From assembly GCF_032854445.1 (NCBI RefSeq), contig NC_088298.1:13009504-13073503 (forward strand): a DNA stretch of 64,000 nucleotides. Direction: 5' to 3'. This DNA comes from Liolophura sinensis (Eukaryota; Mollusca; Polyplacophora; Chitonida; Chitonidae). The translations under genes were made by a program, and so were the position numbers. Below are positions 26,930 to 41,177 of the stretch, one piece after another (position 1 is the stretch's first letter; each line of letters starts with the position of its first letter). Under the pieces are notes generated by a model. It made no database searches, was not told where the DNA came from, and worked only from the letters and a program-made list of their open reading frames with translations.

Positions 26930-29900
26930 ATGTGGGATTGGGCTAGGCACCTCCAGCTGTTGAAAAATTACAAATTTCCTTGGTTTCCAAGGAGTAACGG
27001 CCGTTGCTGGGCACGTGATTATGACATCAATGATCATTCAATTGTCGCTTCAGCCAAAAGTATTGGTCGGAGAGAAACGCGGTTTGCACCATTCGATTTC
27101 TCGTCACAAAATACGTCGGAATAGCCTCTAACCAACAGCATTGGAACAATTTTTGCACTTTTGGATTTTTGCCTGGTCGTTTTGCTAATTGAAATGGGCT
27201 ACATTTACTATGTACCATCGCGACTGGTCATTACCATATTCAACTTTTGATTATAAGTTATGTGGCCTTCGGTAGCCCAGAAGACGTCAAATCTTTGGGC
27301 TCAGCCCATTTAACTTACCCAGGAATTGTCTTATATCTAAGTCGATGACAAACTGAATGTCTTTATCTACATGTAGAAAAAGCACACCATTTGTATATAA
27401 AATAACACAAGGTACTTGATACAGTCTGCTGTAAAAAGTACAATTGAACACTGACCCACATCAATAAGGTGCCAAACGATGCGGAATTGGGCTAGGCACC
27501 ACCAGCTGTTGAAAAATTGCAAATTTCCTTGGTTTCCATGGAGTAAGGGCCGTTACTGGGCACGTGATTATGACATCAATGATCATTCAATTTTCGCTAC
27601 AGCCAAAAGTATTGGTCGGAAAGAAACGCGGTTTGCACCATTCGATTTCTCGTCACAAAATACGTCGGATTAGATTCTTATCAGCAGCACTGGAACAGTT
27701 TTTCTACTGTCGGACTTTTGCCTGGTCTTTTTGCTAATGAAAATCGGCTACATTTACTATGTACCATCGCGACTGGTCATTATTATATTCAACTTTTGAT
27801 TATAAGTTATGTGCCCTTCGGTAGCCCAGAAGACGTCAAATCTTTGGGCCAAGCCCATTTAACTCACCCAGCAATTGTCTTACTTCTAAGTCGAAGACAA
27901 ACTCAATGTCTTTATCTACATGTAGAAAAAGCACACCATTTGTATATAAAATAACACAAGGTACTTGATACAGTCTTCTGTAAAAAGTACAATTGAACAC
28001 TGACCCACATCAATAAGGTGCCAAACGATGCGGAATTGGGCCAGGCATATCCAGCTGTTGAAAAATTGCAAATTTCCTATGTTTCCATGCAGTAAGAGCC
28101 GTTGCTGGGCACGTGATTATGACATCAATGATAATTCAATTGTCGCTACAGCCAAAAGTATTGGTCGGAGAGCAACGCGGTTTGCACCATTCGATTTCTC
28201 GTCACAAAATACGTCGGTTTAGCCTCTTAGCAACACTACTGGAACAGTTTTTCCACTTTTGGATTTTTGCCTGGTCGTTTTGCTATTTGAAATGGGCTAC
28301 ATTTACTATGTACCATCGCGACTGGTCATTAACATATTCAACTTTTGATTATAAGTTATGTGGCCTTCGATAGCCCAGAAGACGTCAAATCTTTGGGCCA
28401 CGCCCATTTAACTCACCCAGCAATTGTCTTACTTCTAAGTCGAAGACAAACTCAATGTCTTTATCTACATGTAGAAAAACCACACCATTTGTATATAAAA
28501 TAAAACAAGGTACTTCATACAGTCTGCTGTAAAAAGTGCAATTGAACACTGACCCACATCAATAAGGTGCCAAACGATGCGGAATTGGGCTACGCACCTC
28601 CAGCTGTTGAAAAATTGCAAATTTCCTTGGTTTCCATGGAGTAAGGGCCGTTACTGAGCACGTGATTATGACATCAATGATCATTCAATTGTCGCTACAG
28701 CCAAAAGTATTGGTCGAGGAGCAACGCGGTTTGCACTATTCGATTTCTCGTCACAAAATACGTCGGATTAGCCTCTTACCAACAGCAATGGAACAGTTTC
28801 TCCACTTTTGGATTTTTGCCTGGTCGTTTTGCTAATTGAAATCGGCTACATTTACTATGTACCATCGCGACTGGTCATTACCAAATTCAACTTTTGATTA
28901 TAAGTTATTATAGCCCAGAAGACGTCAAATCTTTGGGCCAAGCCCATTTAACTCACCCAGCAATTGTCTTACTTCTAAGTCGAAGACAAACTCAATGTCT
29001 TTATCTACATGTAGAAAAACCACACCATTTGTATATAAAATAACACAAGGTACTTGATACAGTCTGCTGTAAAAAGTACAATTGAACACTGACCCACATC
29101 AATAAGGTGCAAAACGCTGCGGAATTGGGCCAGGCATATCCAGCTGTTGAAAAATTGCAAATTTCTTTGGTTTCCATGGAATAAGAGCCGTTGCTGGGCA
29201 CGTGATTTTGACATCAATGATCATTTAATTTTCCCTTCAGCCAAAATTATTGGTCGGAGAGCAACGCGGTTTGCACTATTCGATTTCTCGTCACAAAATT
29301 CGTCGGATTAGCCTCTTACCAGCAGCATTGGAACAGTTTTTGCACTTCTTGATTTTTGCCTGGTCGTTTTGCTAATGAAAATCGGCTACATTTACTATGT
29401 ACCATCGCGACTGGTCATTACCATATTCAACTTTTGATTATAAGTTATGTGCCCTTCGGTAGCCCAGAAGACGTCAAATCTTTGGGCCAAGCCCATTTAA
29501 CTCACCCAGCAATTGTTTTACTTCTAAGTCGAAGACAAACTCAATGTCTTTATCTTCATGTAGAAAAACCACACCATTTGTATATAAAATAACACAAGGT
29601 ACTTGATACAGTCTGCTGTAAAAAGTACAATTGAACAGTGACCCACATCTAAAAGGTGCCAAAAGATGCATAATTGGGACAGGCATATCCAGCTGTTGAA
29701 AAATTGCACATTTCCTTGGTTTCCATGGAGTATGAGCCGTTGCTGGGCACGTGATTTTGACATCAATGATCATTCAATTGTCGCTACAGCCAAAAGTATT
29801 GGTCGGAGAGCAACGCGGTTTGCACCATTTGATTTCTCGTCACAAAATACGTCGTATCAGCCTCTTACCAACAGCATTGGAACAGTTTTTCTACTTTTGG

Positions 29901-31861
29901 ATTTTTGCCTGGTCTTTTTGCTAATTGAAATCGTCTACATTTACTATGTACCATTGCGACTGGTCATTACTATATTCAACTTTTCATTATTAGTTATGTG
30001 CCCTTCGGTAGCCCAGAAGACGTCAAATCTTTGGGCCAAGCCCATTTAACTCACCCAGCAATTGTCTTACTTCTAAGTCGAAGACAAACTCAATGTCTTT
30101 ATCTACATGTAGAAAAACCACACCATTTGTATATAAAATAACACAAGGTACTTGATACAGTCTGCTGTAAAAAGTACAATTGAACACTGACCCACATCAA
30201 TAAGGTGCCAAACGATGCGGAATTGGGCTACGCACCTCCAGCTGTTGAAAAATTGCAAATTTCGTTGGTTTCCATGGAGTAAGGGCCTTTGCTGGGCATG
30301 TAATTATGACATCAATGATCATTCAATTGTTGCTACAGCCAAAAGTGTTGGTCGGAGAGCAACGCGGTTTGCACCATTCGATTTCTCGTCACAAAATACG
30401 TCGGATTAGCCTCTTACCAGCAGCATTGGAACAGTTTTTGTACTTTTGGATTTTTGCCTGGTCTTTTTGCTAATGAAAATCGGCTACATTTACAATGTAC
30501 CATCGAGACTGGTCATTATTATATTCAACTTTTGATTATAAGTTATGTGCCCTTTGGTAGCCCAGATGACGTCAAATCTTTGGGCCAAGCCCATTTAACT
30601 CATCCAGCAATTGTCTTACTTCTAAGTCGAAGACAAACTCAATGTCTTTATCTACATGTAGAAAAACCACACCATTTGTATATAAAATAACACAAGGTAC
30701 TTGATACAGTCTGCTGTAAAAAGTACAATTGAACACTGACCCACATCAATAAGGTGCCAAAAGATGCGGAATTGGGCTAGGCACCTCCAGCTGTTGAAAA
30801 ATTGCAAATTTCCTTGGTTTCCATGGAGTAAGGGCATTTGCTGGGCACGTGATTATGACATCAATGATCATTCAATTGTCGCTTCAGCCAAAAGTATTGG
30901 TAGGAGAGCAACGCGGTTTGCACCATTCGATTTCTCATCACAAAAAACGTCGGATTTGCCTCTTACCAGCAGCATTGGAACGGTTTTTCCACCTTTGGAT
31001 TTTTGCCTGGTCTTTTTGCTAATGAAAATCGGCTACATTTACTATGTACCATCGCGACTGGTCATTATTATATTCAACTTTTGATTATAAGTTATGTGCC
31101 CTTCGGTAGCCCAGAAGACGTCAAATCTTTGGGCCAAGCCCATTTAACTCACCCAGCAATTGTCTTACTTCTAAGTCGAAGACAAACTCAATGTCTTTAT
31201 CTACATGTAGAAAAAGCACACCATTTGTATATAAAATAACACAAGGTACTTGATACAGTCTTCTGTAAAAAGTACAATTGAACACTGACCCACATCAATA
31301 AGGTGCCAAACGATGCGGAATTGGGCCAGGCATATCCAGCTGTTGAAAAATTGCAAATTTCCTATGTTTCCATGCAGTAAGAGCCGTTGCTGGGCACGTG
31401 ATTATGACATCAATGATCATTCAATTGTCGCTACAGCCAAAAGTATTGGTCGGAGAGCAACGCGGTTTGCACCATTCGATTTCTCGTCACAAAATACGTC
31501 GGTTTAGCCTCTTAGCAACACTACTGGAACAGTTTTTCCACTTTTGGATTTTTGCCTGGTCGTTTTGCTATTTGAAATGGGCTACATTTACTATGTACCA
31601 TCGCGACTGGTCATTAACATATTCAACTTTTGATTATAAGTTATGTGGCCTTCGATAGCCCAGAAAACGTCAAATCATTGGGCCAAGCCCATTTAACTCA
31701 CTCAGCAATTGTCTTACTTCTAAGTCGAAGACAATCTCAATGTCTTTATCTACATGTAGAAAAAGCACACCATTTGTATATAAAATAACACAAGGTACTT
31801 GATACAGTCTGCTGTAAAAAGTACAATTGAACACTGACCCACATCAATAAGGTGCGAAACC
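26930..31861 (+). repeat. Nine-monomer higher-order repeat, copy 1 (4,932 bp)
   Basis: The monomer order is K (26930), L (27479), A (28028), B (28577), C (29117), D (29666), E2 (30215), E (30764), A (31313). K is marked by ATGTGGGATTGG and AACGGCCGTTGC. L is marked by GGAAAGAAACGCGG and TACTGTCGGAC. The block repeats at an offset of 4,932 bp with only scattered substitutions, for example CCAAGGAG/CCATGGAG and AAACTGAATG/AAACTCAATG. Monomers inside the block differ from each other far more than the two blocks do, which is the signature of a HOR. Confidence 0.93.
31313..31861 (+). repeat. Hybrid monomer: type A 5' part, type J 3' part
   Basis: Up to 31655 the unit is type A (TGGCCTTCGATAGCC). 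From 31665 it carries type J variants (GAAAACGTCAAATCATTGG, ACTCACTCAGC, GACAATCTC) otherwise seen in the unit at 26381. The switch lies within about 31656-31664. It marks the exchange that joined the A-K-L trio into the HOR. Confidence 0.85.
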
Positions 31862-34800
31862 ATGTGGGATTGGGCTAGGCACCTCCAGCTGTTGAAAAAT
31901 TACAAATTTCCTTGGTTTCCATGGAGTAACGGCCGTTGCTGGGCACGTGATTATGACATCAATGATCATTCAATTGTCGCTTCAGCCAAAAGTATTGGTC
32001 GGAGAGAAACGCGGTTTGCACCATTCGATTTCGCGTCACAAAATACGTCGGAATAGCCTCTAACCAACAGCATTGGAACAATTTTTGCACTTTTGGATTT
32101 TTGCCTGGTCGTTTTGCTAATTGAAATGGGCTACATTTACTATGTACCATCGCGACTGGTCATTACCATATTCAACTTTTGATTATAAGTTATGTGCCCT
32201 TCGGTAGCCCAGAAGACGTCAAATCTTTGGGCTCAGCCCATTTAACTTACCCAGGAATTGTCTTATATCTAAGTCGATGACAAACTCAATGTCTTTATCT
32301 ACATGTAGAAAAAGCACACCATTTGTATATAAAATAACACAAGGTACTTGATACAGTCTGCTGTAAAAAGTACAATTGAACACTGACCCACATCAATAAG
32401 GTGCCAAACGATGCGGAATTGGGCTAGGCACCTCCAGCTGTTGAAAAATTGCAAATTTCCTTGGTTTCCATGGAGTAAGGGCCGTTACTGGGCACGTGAT
32501 TATGACATCAATGATCATTCAATTTTCGCTACAGCCAAAAGTATTGGTCGGAAAGAAACGCGGTTTGCACCATTCGATTTCTCGTCACAAAATACGTCGG
32601 ATTAGATTCTTATCAGCAGCACTGGAACAGTTTTTCTACTGTCGGACTTTTGCCTGGTCTTTTTGCTAATGAAAATCGGCTACATTTACTATGTACCATC
32701 GCGACTGGTCATTATTATATTCAACTTTTGATTATAAGTTATGTGCCCTTCGGTAGCCCAGAAGACGTCAAATCTTTGGGCCAAGCCCATTTAACTCACC
32801 CAGCAATTGTCTTACTTCTAAGTCGAAGACAAACTCAATGTCTTTATCTACATGTAGAAAAAGCACACCATTTGTATATAAAATAACACAAGGTACTTGA
32901 TACAGTTTTCTGTAAAAAGTACAATTGAACACTGACCCACATCAATAAGGTGCCAAACGATGCGGAATTGGGCCAGGCATATCCAGCTGTTGAAAAATTG
33001 CAAATTTCCTATGTTTCCATGCAGTAAGAGCCGTTGCTGGGCACGTGATTATGACATCAATGATCATTCAATTGTCGCTACAGCCAAAAGTATTGGTCGG
33101 AGAGCAACGCGGTTTGCACCATTCGATTTCTCGTCACAAAATACGTCGGTTTAGCCTCTTAGCAACACTACTGGAACAGTTTTTCCACTTTTGGATTTTT
33201 GCCTGGTCGTTTTGCTATTTGAAATTGGCTACATTTACTATGTACCATCGCGACTGGTCATTAACATATTCAACTTTTAATTATAAGTTATGTGGCCTTC
33301 GATAGCCCAGAAGACGTCAAATCTTTGGGCCACGCCCATTTAACTCACCCAGCAATTGTCTTACTTCTAAGTCGAAGACAAACTCAATGTCTTTATCTAC
33401 ATGTAGAAAAACCACACCATTTGTATATAAAATAAAACAAGGTACTTCATACAGTCTGCTGTAAAAAGTGCAATTGAACACTGACCCACATCAATAAGGT
33501 GCCAAACGATGCGGAATTGGGCTACGCACCTCCAGCTGTTGAAAAATTGCAAATTTCCTTGGTTTCCATGGAGTAAGGGCCGTTACTGGGCACGTGATTA
33601 TGACATCAATGATCATTCAATTGCCGCTACAGCCAAAAGTATTGGTCGAGGAGCAACGCGGTTTGCACTATTCGATTTCTCGTCACAAAATACGTCGGAT
33701 TAGCCTCTTACCAACAGCAATGGAACAGTTTCTCCACTTTTGGATTTTTGCCTGGTCGTTTTGCTAATTGAAATGGGCTACATTTACTATGTACCATCGC
33801 GACTGGTCATTACCAAATTCAACTTTTGATTATAAGTTATTATAGCCCAGAAGACGTCAAATCTTTGGGCCAAGCCCATTTAACTCACCCAGCAATTGTC
33901 TTACTTCTAAGTCGAAGACAAACTCAATGTCTTTATCTACATGTAGAAAAACCACACCATTTGTATATAAAATAACACAAGGTACTTGATACAGTCTGCT
34001 GTAAAAAGTACAATTGAACACTGACCCACATCAATAAGGTGCCAAACGCTGCGGAATTGGGCCAGGCATATCCAGCTGTTGAAAAATTGCAAATTTCTTT
34101 GGTTTCCATGGGATAAGAGCCGTTGCTGGGCACGTGATTTTGACATCAATGATCATTCAATTTTCCCTTCAGCCAAAATTATTGGTCGGAGAGCAACGCG
34201 GTTTGCACCATTCGATTTCTCGTCACAAAATTCGTCGGATTAGCCTCTTACCAGCAGCATTGGAACAGGTTTTGCACTTCTTGATTTTTGCCTGGTCTTT
34301 TTGCTAATGAAAATCGGCTACATTTACTATGTACCATCGCGACTGGTCATTACCATATTCAACTTTTGATTATAAGTTATGTGCCCTTCGGTAGCCCAGA
34401 AGACGTCAAATCTTTGGGCCAAGCCCATTTAACTCACCCAGCAACTGTTTTACTTCTAAGTCGAAGACAAACTCAATGTCTTTATCTTCATGTAGAAAAA
34501 CCACACCATTTGTATATAAAATAACACAAGGTACTTGATACAGTCTGCTGTAAAAAGTACAATTGAACACTGACCCACATCTAAAAGGTGCCAAAAGATG
34601 CATAATTGGGCCAGGCATATCCAGCTGTTGAAAAATTGCACATTTCCTTGGTTTCCATGGAGTATGAGCCGTTGCTGGGCACGAGATTTTGACATCAATG
34701 ATCATTCAATTGTCGCTACAGCCAAAAGTATTGGTCGGAGAGCAACGCGGTTTGCACCATTTGATTTCTCGTCACAAAATACGTCGTATCAGCCTCTTAC

Positions 34801-36791
34801 CAACAGCATTGGAACAGTTTTTCTACTTTTGGATTTTTGCCTAGTCTTTTTGCTAATTGAAATCGTCTACATTTACTATGTACCATCCCGACTGGTCATT
34901 ACTATATTCAACTTTTCATTATTAGTTATGTGCCCTTCGGTAGCCCAGAAGACGTCAAATCTTTGGGCCAAGCCCATTTAACTCACCCAGCAATTGTCTT
35001 ACTTCTAAGTCGAAGACAAACTCAATGTCTTTATCTACATGTAGAAAAACCACACCATTTGTATATAAAATAACACAAGGTACTTGATACAGTCTGCTGT
35101 AAAAAGTACAATTGAACACTGACCCACATCAATAAGGTGCCAAACGATGCGGAATTGGGCTACGCACCTCCAGCTGTTGAAAAATTGCAAATTTCGTTGT
35201 TTCCATGGAGTAAGGGCTTTGCTGGGCATGTAATTATGACATCAATGATCATTCAATTGTCGCTACAGCCAAAAGTGTTGGTCGGAGAGCAACGCGGTTT
35301 GCACCATTCGATTTCTCGTCACAAAATACGTCGGATTAGCCTCTTACCAGCAGCATTGGAACAGTTTTTGTACTTTTGGATTTTTGCCTGGTCTTTTTGC
35401 TAATGAAAATCGGCTACATTTACTATGTACCATCGAGACTGGTCATTATTATATTCAACTTTTGATTATAAGTTATGTGCCCTTTGGTAGCCCAGATGAC
35501 GTCAAATCTTTGGGCCAAGCCCATTTAACTCATCCAGCAATTGTCTTACTTCTAAGTCGAAGACAAACTCAATGTCTTTATCTACATGTAGAAAAACCAC
35601 ACCATTTGTATATAAAATAACACAAGGTACTTGATACAGTCTGCTGTAAAAAGTACAAATCAACACTGACCCACATCAATAAGGTGCCAAAAGATGCGGA
35701 ATTGGGCTAGGCACCTCCAGCTGTTGAAAAATTGCAAATTTCCTTGGTTTCCATGGAGTAAGGGCATTTGCTGGGCACGTGATTATGACATCAATGATCA
35801 TTCAATTGTCGCTTCAGCCAAAAGTATTGGTCGGAGAGCAACGCGGTTTGCACCATTCGATTTCTCATCACAAAAAACGTCGGATTTTGCCTCTTACCAG
35901 CAGCATTGGAACGGTTTTTCCACCTTTGGATTTTTGCCTGGTCTTTTTGCTAATGAAAATCGGCTACATTTACTATGTACCATCGCGACTGGTCATTATT
36001 ATATTCAACTTTTGATTATAAGTTATGTGCCCTTCGGTAGCCCAGAAGACGTCAAATCTTTGGGCCAAGCCCATTTAACTCACCCAGCAATTGTCTTACT
36101 TCTAAGTCGAAGACAAACTCAATGTCTTTATCTACATGTAGAAAAAGCACACCATTTGTATATAAAATAACACAAGGTACTTGATACAGTCTTCTGTAAA
36201 AAGTACAATTGAACACTGACCCACATCAATAAGGTGCCAAACGATGCGGAATTGGGCCAGGCATATCCAGCTGTTGAAAAATTGCAAATTTCCTATGTTT
36301 CCATGCAGTAAGAGCCGTTGCTGGGCACGTGATTATGACATCAATGATCATTCAATTGTCGCTACAGCCAAAAGTATTGGTCGGAGAGCAACGCGGTTTG
36401 CACCATTCGATTTCTCGTCACAAAATACGTCGGTTTAGCTTCTTAGCAACACTACTGGAACAGTTTTTCCACTTTTGGATTTTTGCCTGGTCGTTTTGCT
36501 ATTTGAAATGGGCTACATTTACTATGTACCATCGCGACTGGTCATTAACATATTCAACTTTTGATTATAAGTTATGTGGCCTTCGATAGCCCAGAAGACG
36601 TCAAATCTTTGGGCCACGCCATTTAACTCACCCAGCAATTGTCTTACTTCTAAGTCGAAGACAAACTCAATGTCTTTATCTACATGTAGAAAAACCACAC
36701 CATTTGTATATAAAATAAAACAAGGTACTTCATACAGTCTGCTGTAAAAAGTGCAATTGAACACTGACCCACATCAATAAGGTGCCAAACG
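31862..36791 (+). repeat. Nine-monomer higher-order repeat, copy 2
   Basis: The order is again K, L, A, B, C, D, E2, E, A, at 31862, 32411, 32960, 33509, 34049, 34598, 35147, 35694 and 36244. After the last A the array does not return to K but continues with B (36792). Small indels begin to appear from about 35199. Confidence 0.92.
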
Positions 36792-39537
36792 ATGCGGAAT
36801 TGGGCTACGCACCTCCAGCTGTTGAAAAATTGCAAATTTCCTTGGTTTCCATGGAGTAAGGGCCGTTACTGGGCAGCTGATTATGACATCAATGATCATT
36901 CAATTGTCGCTACAGCCAAAAGTATTGGTCGAGGAGCAACGCGGTTTTGCACTATTCGATTTCTCGTCACAAAATACGTCGGATTAGCCTCTTACCAACA
37001 GCAATGGAACAGTTTCTCCACTTTTGGATTTTTGCCTGGTCGTTTTGCTAATTGAAATCGGCTACATTTACTATGTACCATCGCGACTGGTCATTACCAA
37101 ATTCAACTTTTGATTATAAGTTATTATAGCCCAGAGACGTCAAATCTTTGGGCCAAGCCCATTTAACTCACCCAGCAATTGTCTTACTTCTAAGTCGAAG
37201 ACAAACTCAATGTCTTTATCTACATGTAGAAAAACCACACCATTTGTATATAAAATAACACAAGGTACTTAGATACAGTCTGCTGTAAAAAGTACAATTG
37301 AACACTGACCCACATCAATAAGGTGCCAAACGCTGCGGAATTGGGCCAGGCATATCCAGCTGTTGAAAAATTGCAAATTTCTTTGGTTTCCATGGAATAA
37401 TAGCCGTTGCTGGGCACGTGATTTTGACATCAATGATCATTCAATTTTCCCTTCAGCCAAAATTATTGGTCGGAGAGCAACGCGGTTTGCACTATTCGAT
37501 TTCTCGTCACAAAATTCGTCGGGATTAGCCTCTTACCAGCAGCATTGGGAACAGTTTTTGCACTTCTTGATTTTTGCCTGGTCTTTTTGCTAATGAAAAT
37601 CGGCTACATTTACTATGTACCATCGCGACTGGTCATTACCATATTCAACTTTGATTATAAGTTATGTGCCCTTCGGTAGCCCAGAAGACGTCAAATCTTT
37701 GGGCCGAGCCCATTTAACTCACCCAGCAATTGTTTTACTTCTAAGTCGAAGACAAACTCAATGTCTTTATCTTCATGTAGAAAAACCACACCATTTTGTA
37801 TATAAAAATAACACAAGGTACTTGATACAGTCTGCTGTAAAAAGTACAATTGAACACTGACCCACATCTAAAAGGTGCCAAAAGATGCATAATTGGGCCA
37901 GGCATATCCAGCTGTTGAAAAATTGCACATTTCCTTGGTTTTCCATGGAGTATGAGCCGTTGCTGGGCACGTGATTTTGACATCAATGATCATTCAATTG
38001 TCGCTACAGCCAAAAGTATTGGTCGGAGAGGCAACGCGGTTTGCACCATTTGATTTCTCGTCACAAAATACGTCCTATCAGCCTCTTACCTACAGCATTG
38101 GAACAGTTTTTCTACTTTGGATTTTTGCCTGGTCTTTTTGCTAATTGAAATCGTCTACATTTACTATGTACCATCGCGACTGGTCATTACTATATTCAAC
38201 TTTTCATTATTAGTTATGTGCCCTTCGGTAGCCCAGAAGACGTCAAATCTTTGGGCCAAGCCCATTTAACTCACCCAGCAATTGTCTTACTTCTAAGTCG
38301 AAGACAAACTCAATGTCTTTATCTACATGTAGAAAAACCACACCATTTGTATATAAAATAACACAAGGTACTTGATACAGTCTGCTGTAAAAAGTACAAT
38401 TGAACACTGACCCACATCAATAAGGTGCCAAACGATGCGGAATTGGGCTACGCACCTCCAGCTGTTGAAAAATTGCAAATTTCGTTGGTTTCCATGGAGT
38501 AAGGGCCTTTGCTGGGCATGTAATTATGACATCAATGATCATTCAATTGTCGCTACAGCCAAAAGTGTTGGTCGGGAGAGCAACGCGGTTTGCACCATTC
38601 GATTTCTCGTCACAAAAATACGTCGGATTGCCTCTTACAGCAGCATTGGAAACAGTTTTTTGTACTTTTGGATTTTGCCTGGTCTTTTTGCTAATGAAAA
38701 TCGGCTACATTTACTATGTACCATCGAGACTGGTCATTATTATATTCAACTTTTGATTATAAGTTATGTGCCCTTTGGTAGCCCACAAGACGTCAAATCT
38801 TTGGGCCAAGCCATTTAACTCACCCAGCAATTGTCTTACTTCTAAGTCGAAGACAAACTCAATGTCTTTATCTACATGTAGAAAAAACCACACCATTTGT
38901 ATATAAAATAACACAAGGTACTTGATACAGTCTGCTGTAAAAAGTACAAATGAACACTGACCCACATCAATAAGGTTGCCAAAAGATGCGAATTGGGCTA
39001 GGCACCTCCAGCTGTTGAAAAATTGCAAATTTCCTTGGTTTCCATGGAGTAAGGGCATTTGCTGGGCACGTGATTATGACATCAATGATCATTCAATTGT
39101 CGCTTCCGCCAAAAGTATTGGTCGGAGAGCAACGCGGTTTGCACCATTCGATTTCTCATCACAAAAAACGTCGGATTTGCCTCTTACCAGCAGCATTGGA
39201 ACGGGTTTTTCACCTTTGGATTTTTTGCCTGGTCTTTTTGCTAATGAAAATCGGCTACATTTACTATGTACCCATCGCGACTGGTCATTATTATATTCAA
39301 CTTTTGATTATAAGTTATGTGCCCTTCGGTAGCCCAGAAGACGTCAAATCTTTGGGCCAAGCCCATTTAACTCACCCAGCAATTGTCTTACTTCTAAGTC
39401 GAAGACAAACTCAATGTCTTTATCTACATGTAGAAAAAGCACACCATTTGTATATAAAATATCACAAGGTACTTGATACAGTCTTCTGTATAAAAGTACA
39501 ATTGAACACTGACCCACATCAAATAAGGTGCCAAACG
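36244..39537 (+). repeat. Six-monomer higher-order repeat A-B-C-D-E2-E
   Basis: Units at 36244, 36792, 37333, 37885, 38435 and 38986 repeat the order of 28028-31312 (3,285 bp) and 32960-36243 (3,284 bp). This copy is 3,294 bp because of many single-base indels. A further A (39538) and B (40088) follow before the order changes to types resembling 25283, 26381 and 26930. The 9-mer can be read as this 6-mer plus an inserted A-K-L trio (1,647 bp). Confidence 0.9.
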
Positions 39538-41177
39538 ATGCGGAATTGGGCCAGGCATATCCAGCTGTTGAAAAATTGCAAATTTCCTATGTTTCCATGC
39601 AGTAAGAGCCGTTGCTGGGCACGTGATTATGACATCAATGATCATTCAATTGTCGCTACAGCCAAAAGTATTGGTCGGAGAGCAACGCGGTTTGCACCAT
39701 TCGATTTCTCGTCACAAAATACGTCGGGTAAGCCTCTTAGCATCACTACTGGAACAGTTTTCCACTTTTGGATTTTTGCCTGGTCGTTTTGCTATTTGAA
39801 ATGGGCTACATTTACTATGTACCATCGCGACTGGTCATTAACATATTCAACTTTTGATTATAAGTTATGTGGCCTTCGATAGCCCCAGAAGACGTCAAAT
39901 CTTTGGGCCACGCCCATTTAACTCACCCAGCAATTGTCTTACTTCTAAGTCGAAGACAAACTCAATGTCTTTATCTTACATGTAGAAAAACCACACATTT
40001 GTATATAAAATAAAACAAGGTACTTCATACAGTCTGCTGTAAAAAGTGCAATTTGAACACTGACCCACATCAATAAGGTGCCAAACGATGCGGAATTGGG
40101 CTACGCACCTCCAGCTGTTGAAAAATTGCAAATTTCCTTGGTTTCCATGGAGTAAGGGCCGTTACTGGGCACGTGATTATGACATCAATGATCATTCAAT
40201 TGTCGCTACAGCAAAAGTATTGGTCGAGGAGCAACGCGTTTGCACTATTCGATTTCTCGTCACAAAATACGTCGGATTAGCCTCTACCAACAGCAATGGA
40301 ACAGTTTCTCCACTTTTGGATTTTTGCCTGGTCGTTTTCCTAATTGAAATCGGCTACATTTACTATGTACCATCGCGACTGGTCATTACCAATTCAACTT
40401 TTGATTATAAGTTATTATAGCCCAGAAGACGTCAAATCTTTGGGCCAAGCCCATTTAACTCACCCAGCAATTGTCTTACTTCTAAGTCGAAGACAAACTC
40501 AATGTCTTTATCTTCATGTAGAAAAACCACACCATTTGTATATAAAATAACACAAGGTACTTGATACAGTCTGCTGTAAAAAGTACAAATGAACACTGGA
40601 CCCACATCAATAAGGTGCCAAACGATGCGGAATTGGGCTAGGCACCTCCAGCTGTTGAAAAATTGTAAATTTCCTTGGTTTTCCATGGAGTAAGAGCCGT
40701 TGCTGGGCACGTGATTATGACATCAATGATCATTCAATTGTCGCTTCAGCCAAAAGTATTGGTCGGAGAGCAACGCGGTTTGTCACCATTCGAATTCTCG
40801 TCACAAAATACGTCGGATTAGCTCTTACCAACACCATTGGAACAGTTTTTCTACTTTTGGATTTTTGCCTGGTCGTTTTGCTATTTGAAATGGGCTACAT
40901 TTACTATGTACCAATCGCTGACTGGTCATTACCAATATTCAACTTTTGATTATAAGTTATGTGGCCTTCGGTAGCCCACAAGACGTCAAATCTTTGGGCC
41001 AAGCCCATTTAACTCACCCAGCAATTGTCGTACTTCTAAGTCGAAGACAAACTCAATGTCTTTATCTACATGTAGAAAAAGCACACCATTTGTATATAGA
41101 ATAACACAAGGTACTTGATACAGTCTGCTGTAAAAAGTACAGTTGAACACTGACCCACATCAATAAGGTGCCAAACG

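Noticed and set aside
30261-30268. CENP-B box start (TTCGTTGG)
   Set aside because: The E2-type and some right-domain units contain TTTCGTTGG, which matches the first half of the box. The essential A and CGGG of the second half are absent (TTTCCATGG follows).
35694-39882. Longer fused ORFs (158 codons at 35694, 270 codons at 39070; also 158 codons at 47200)
   Set aside because: They arise from single-base insertions that remove a stop or shift frame. The first two are in the indel-rich zone; the third results from an extra T near 47355.
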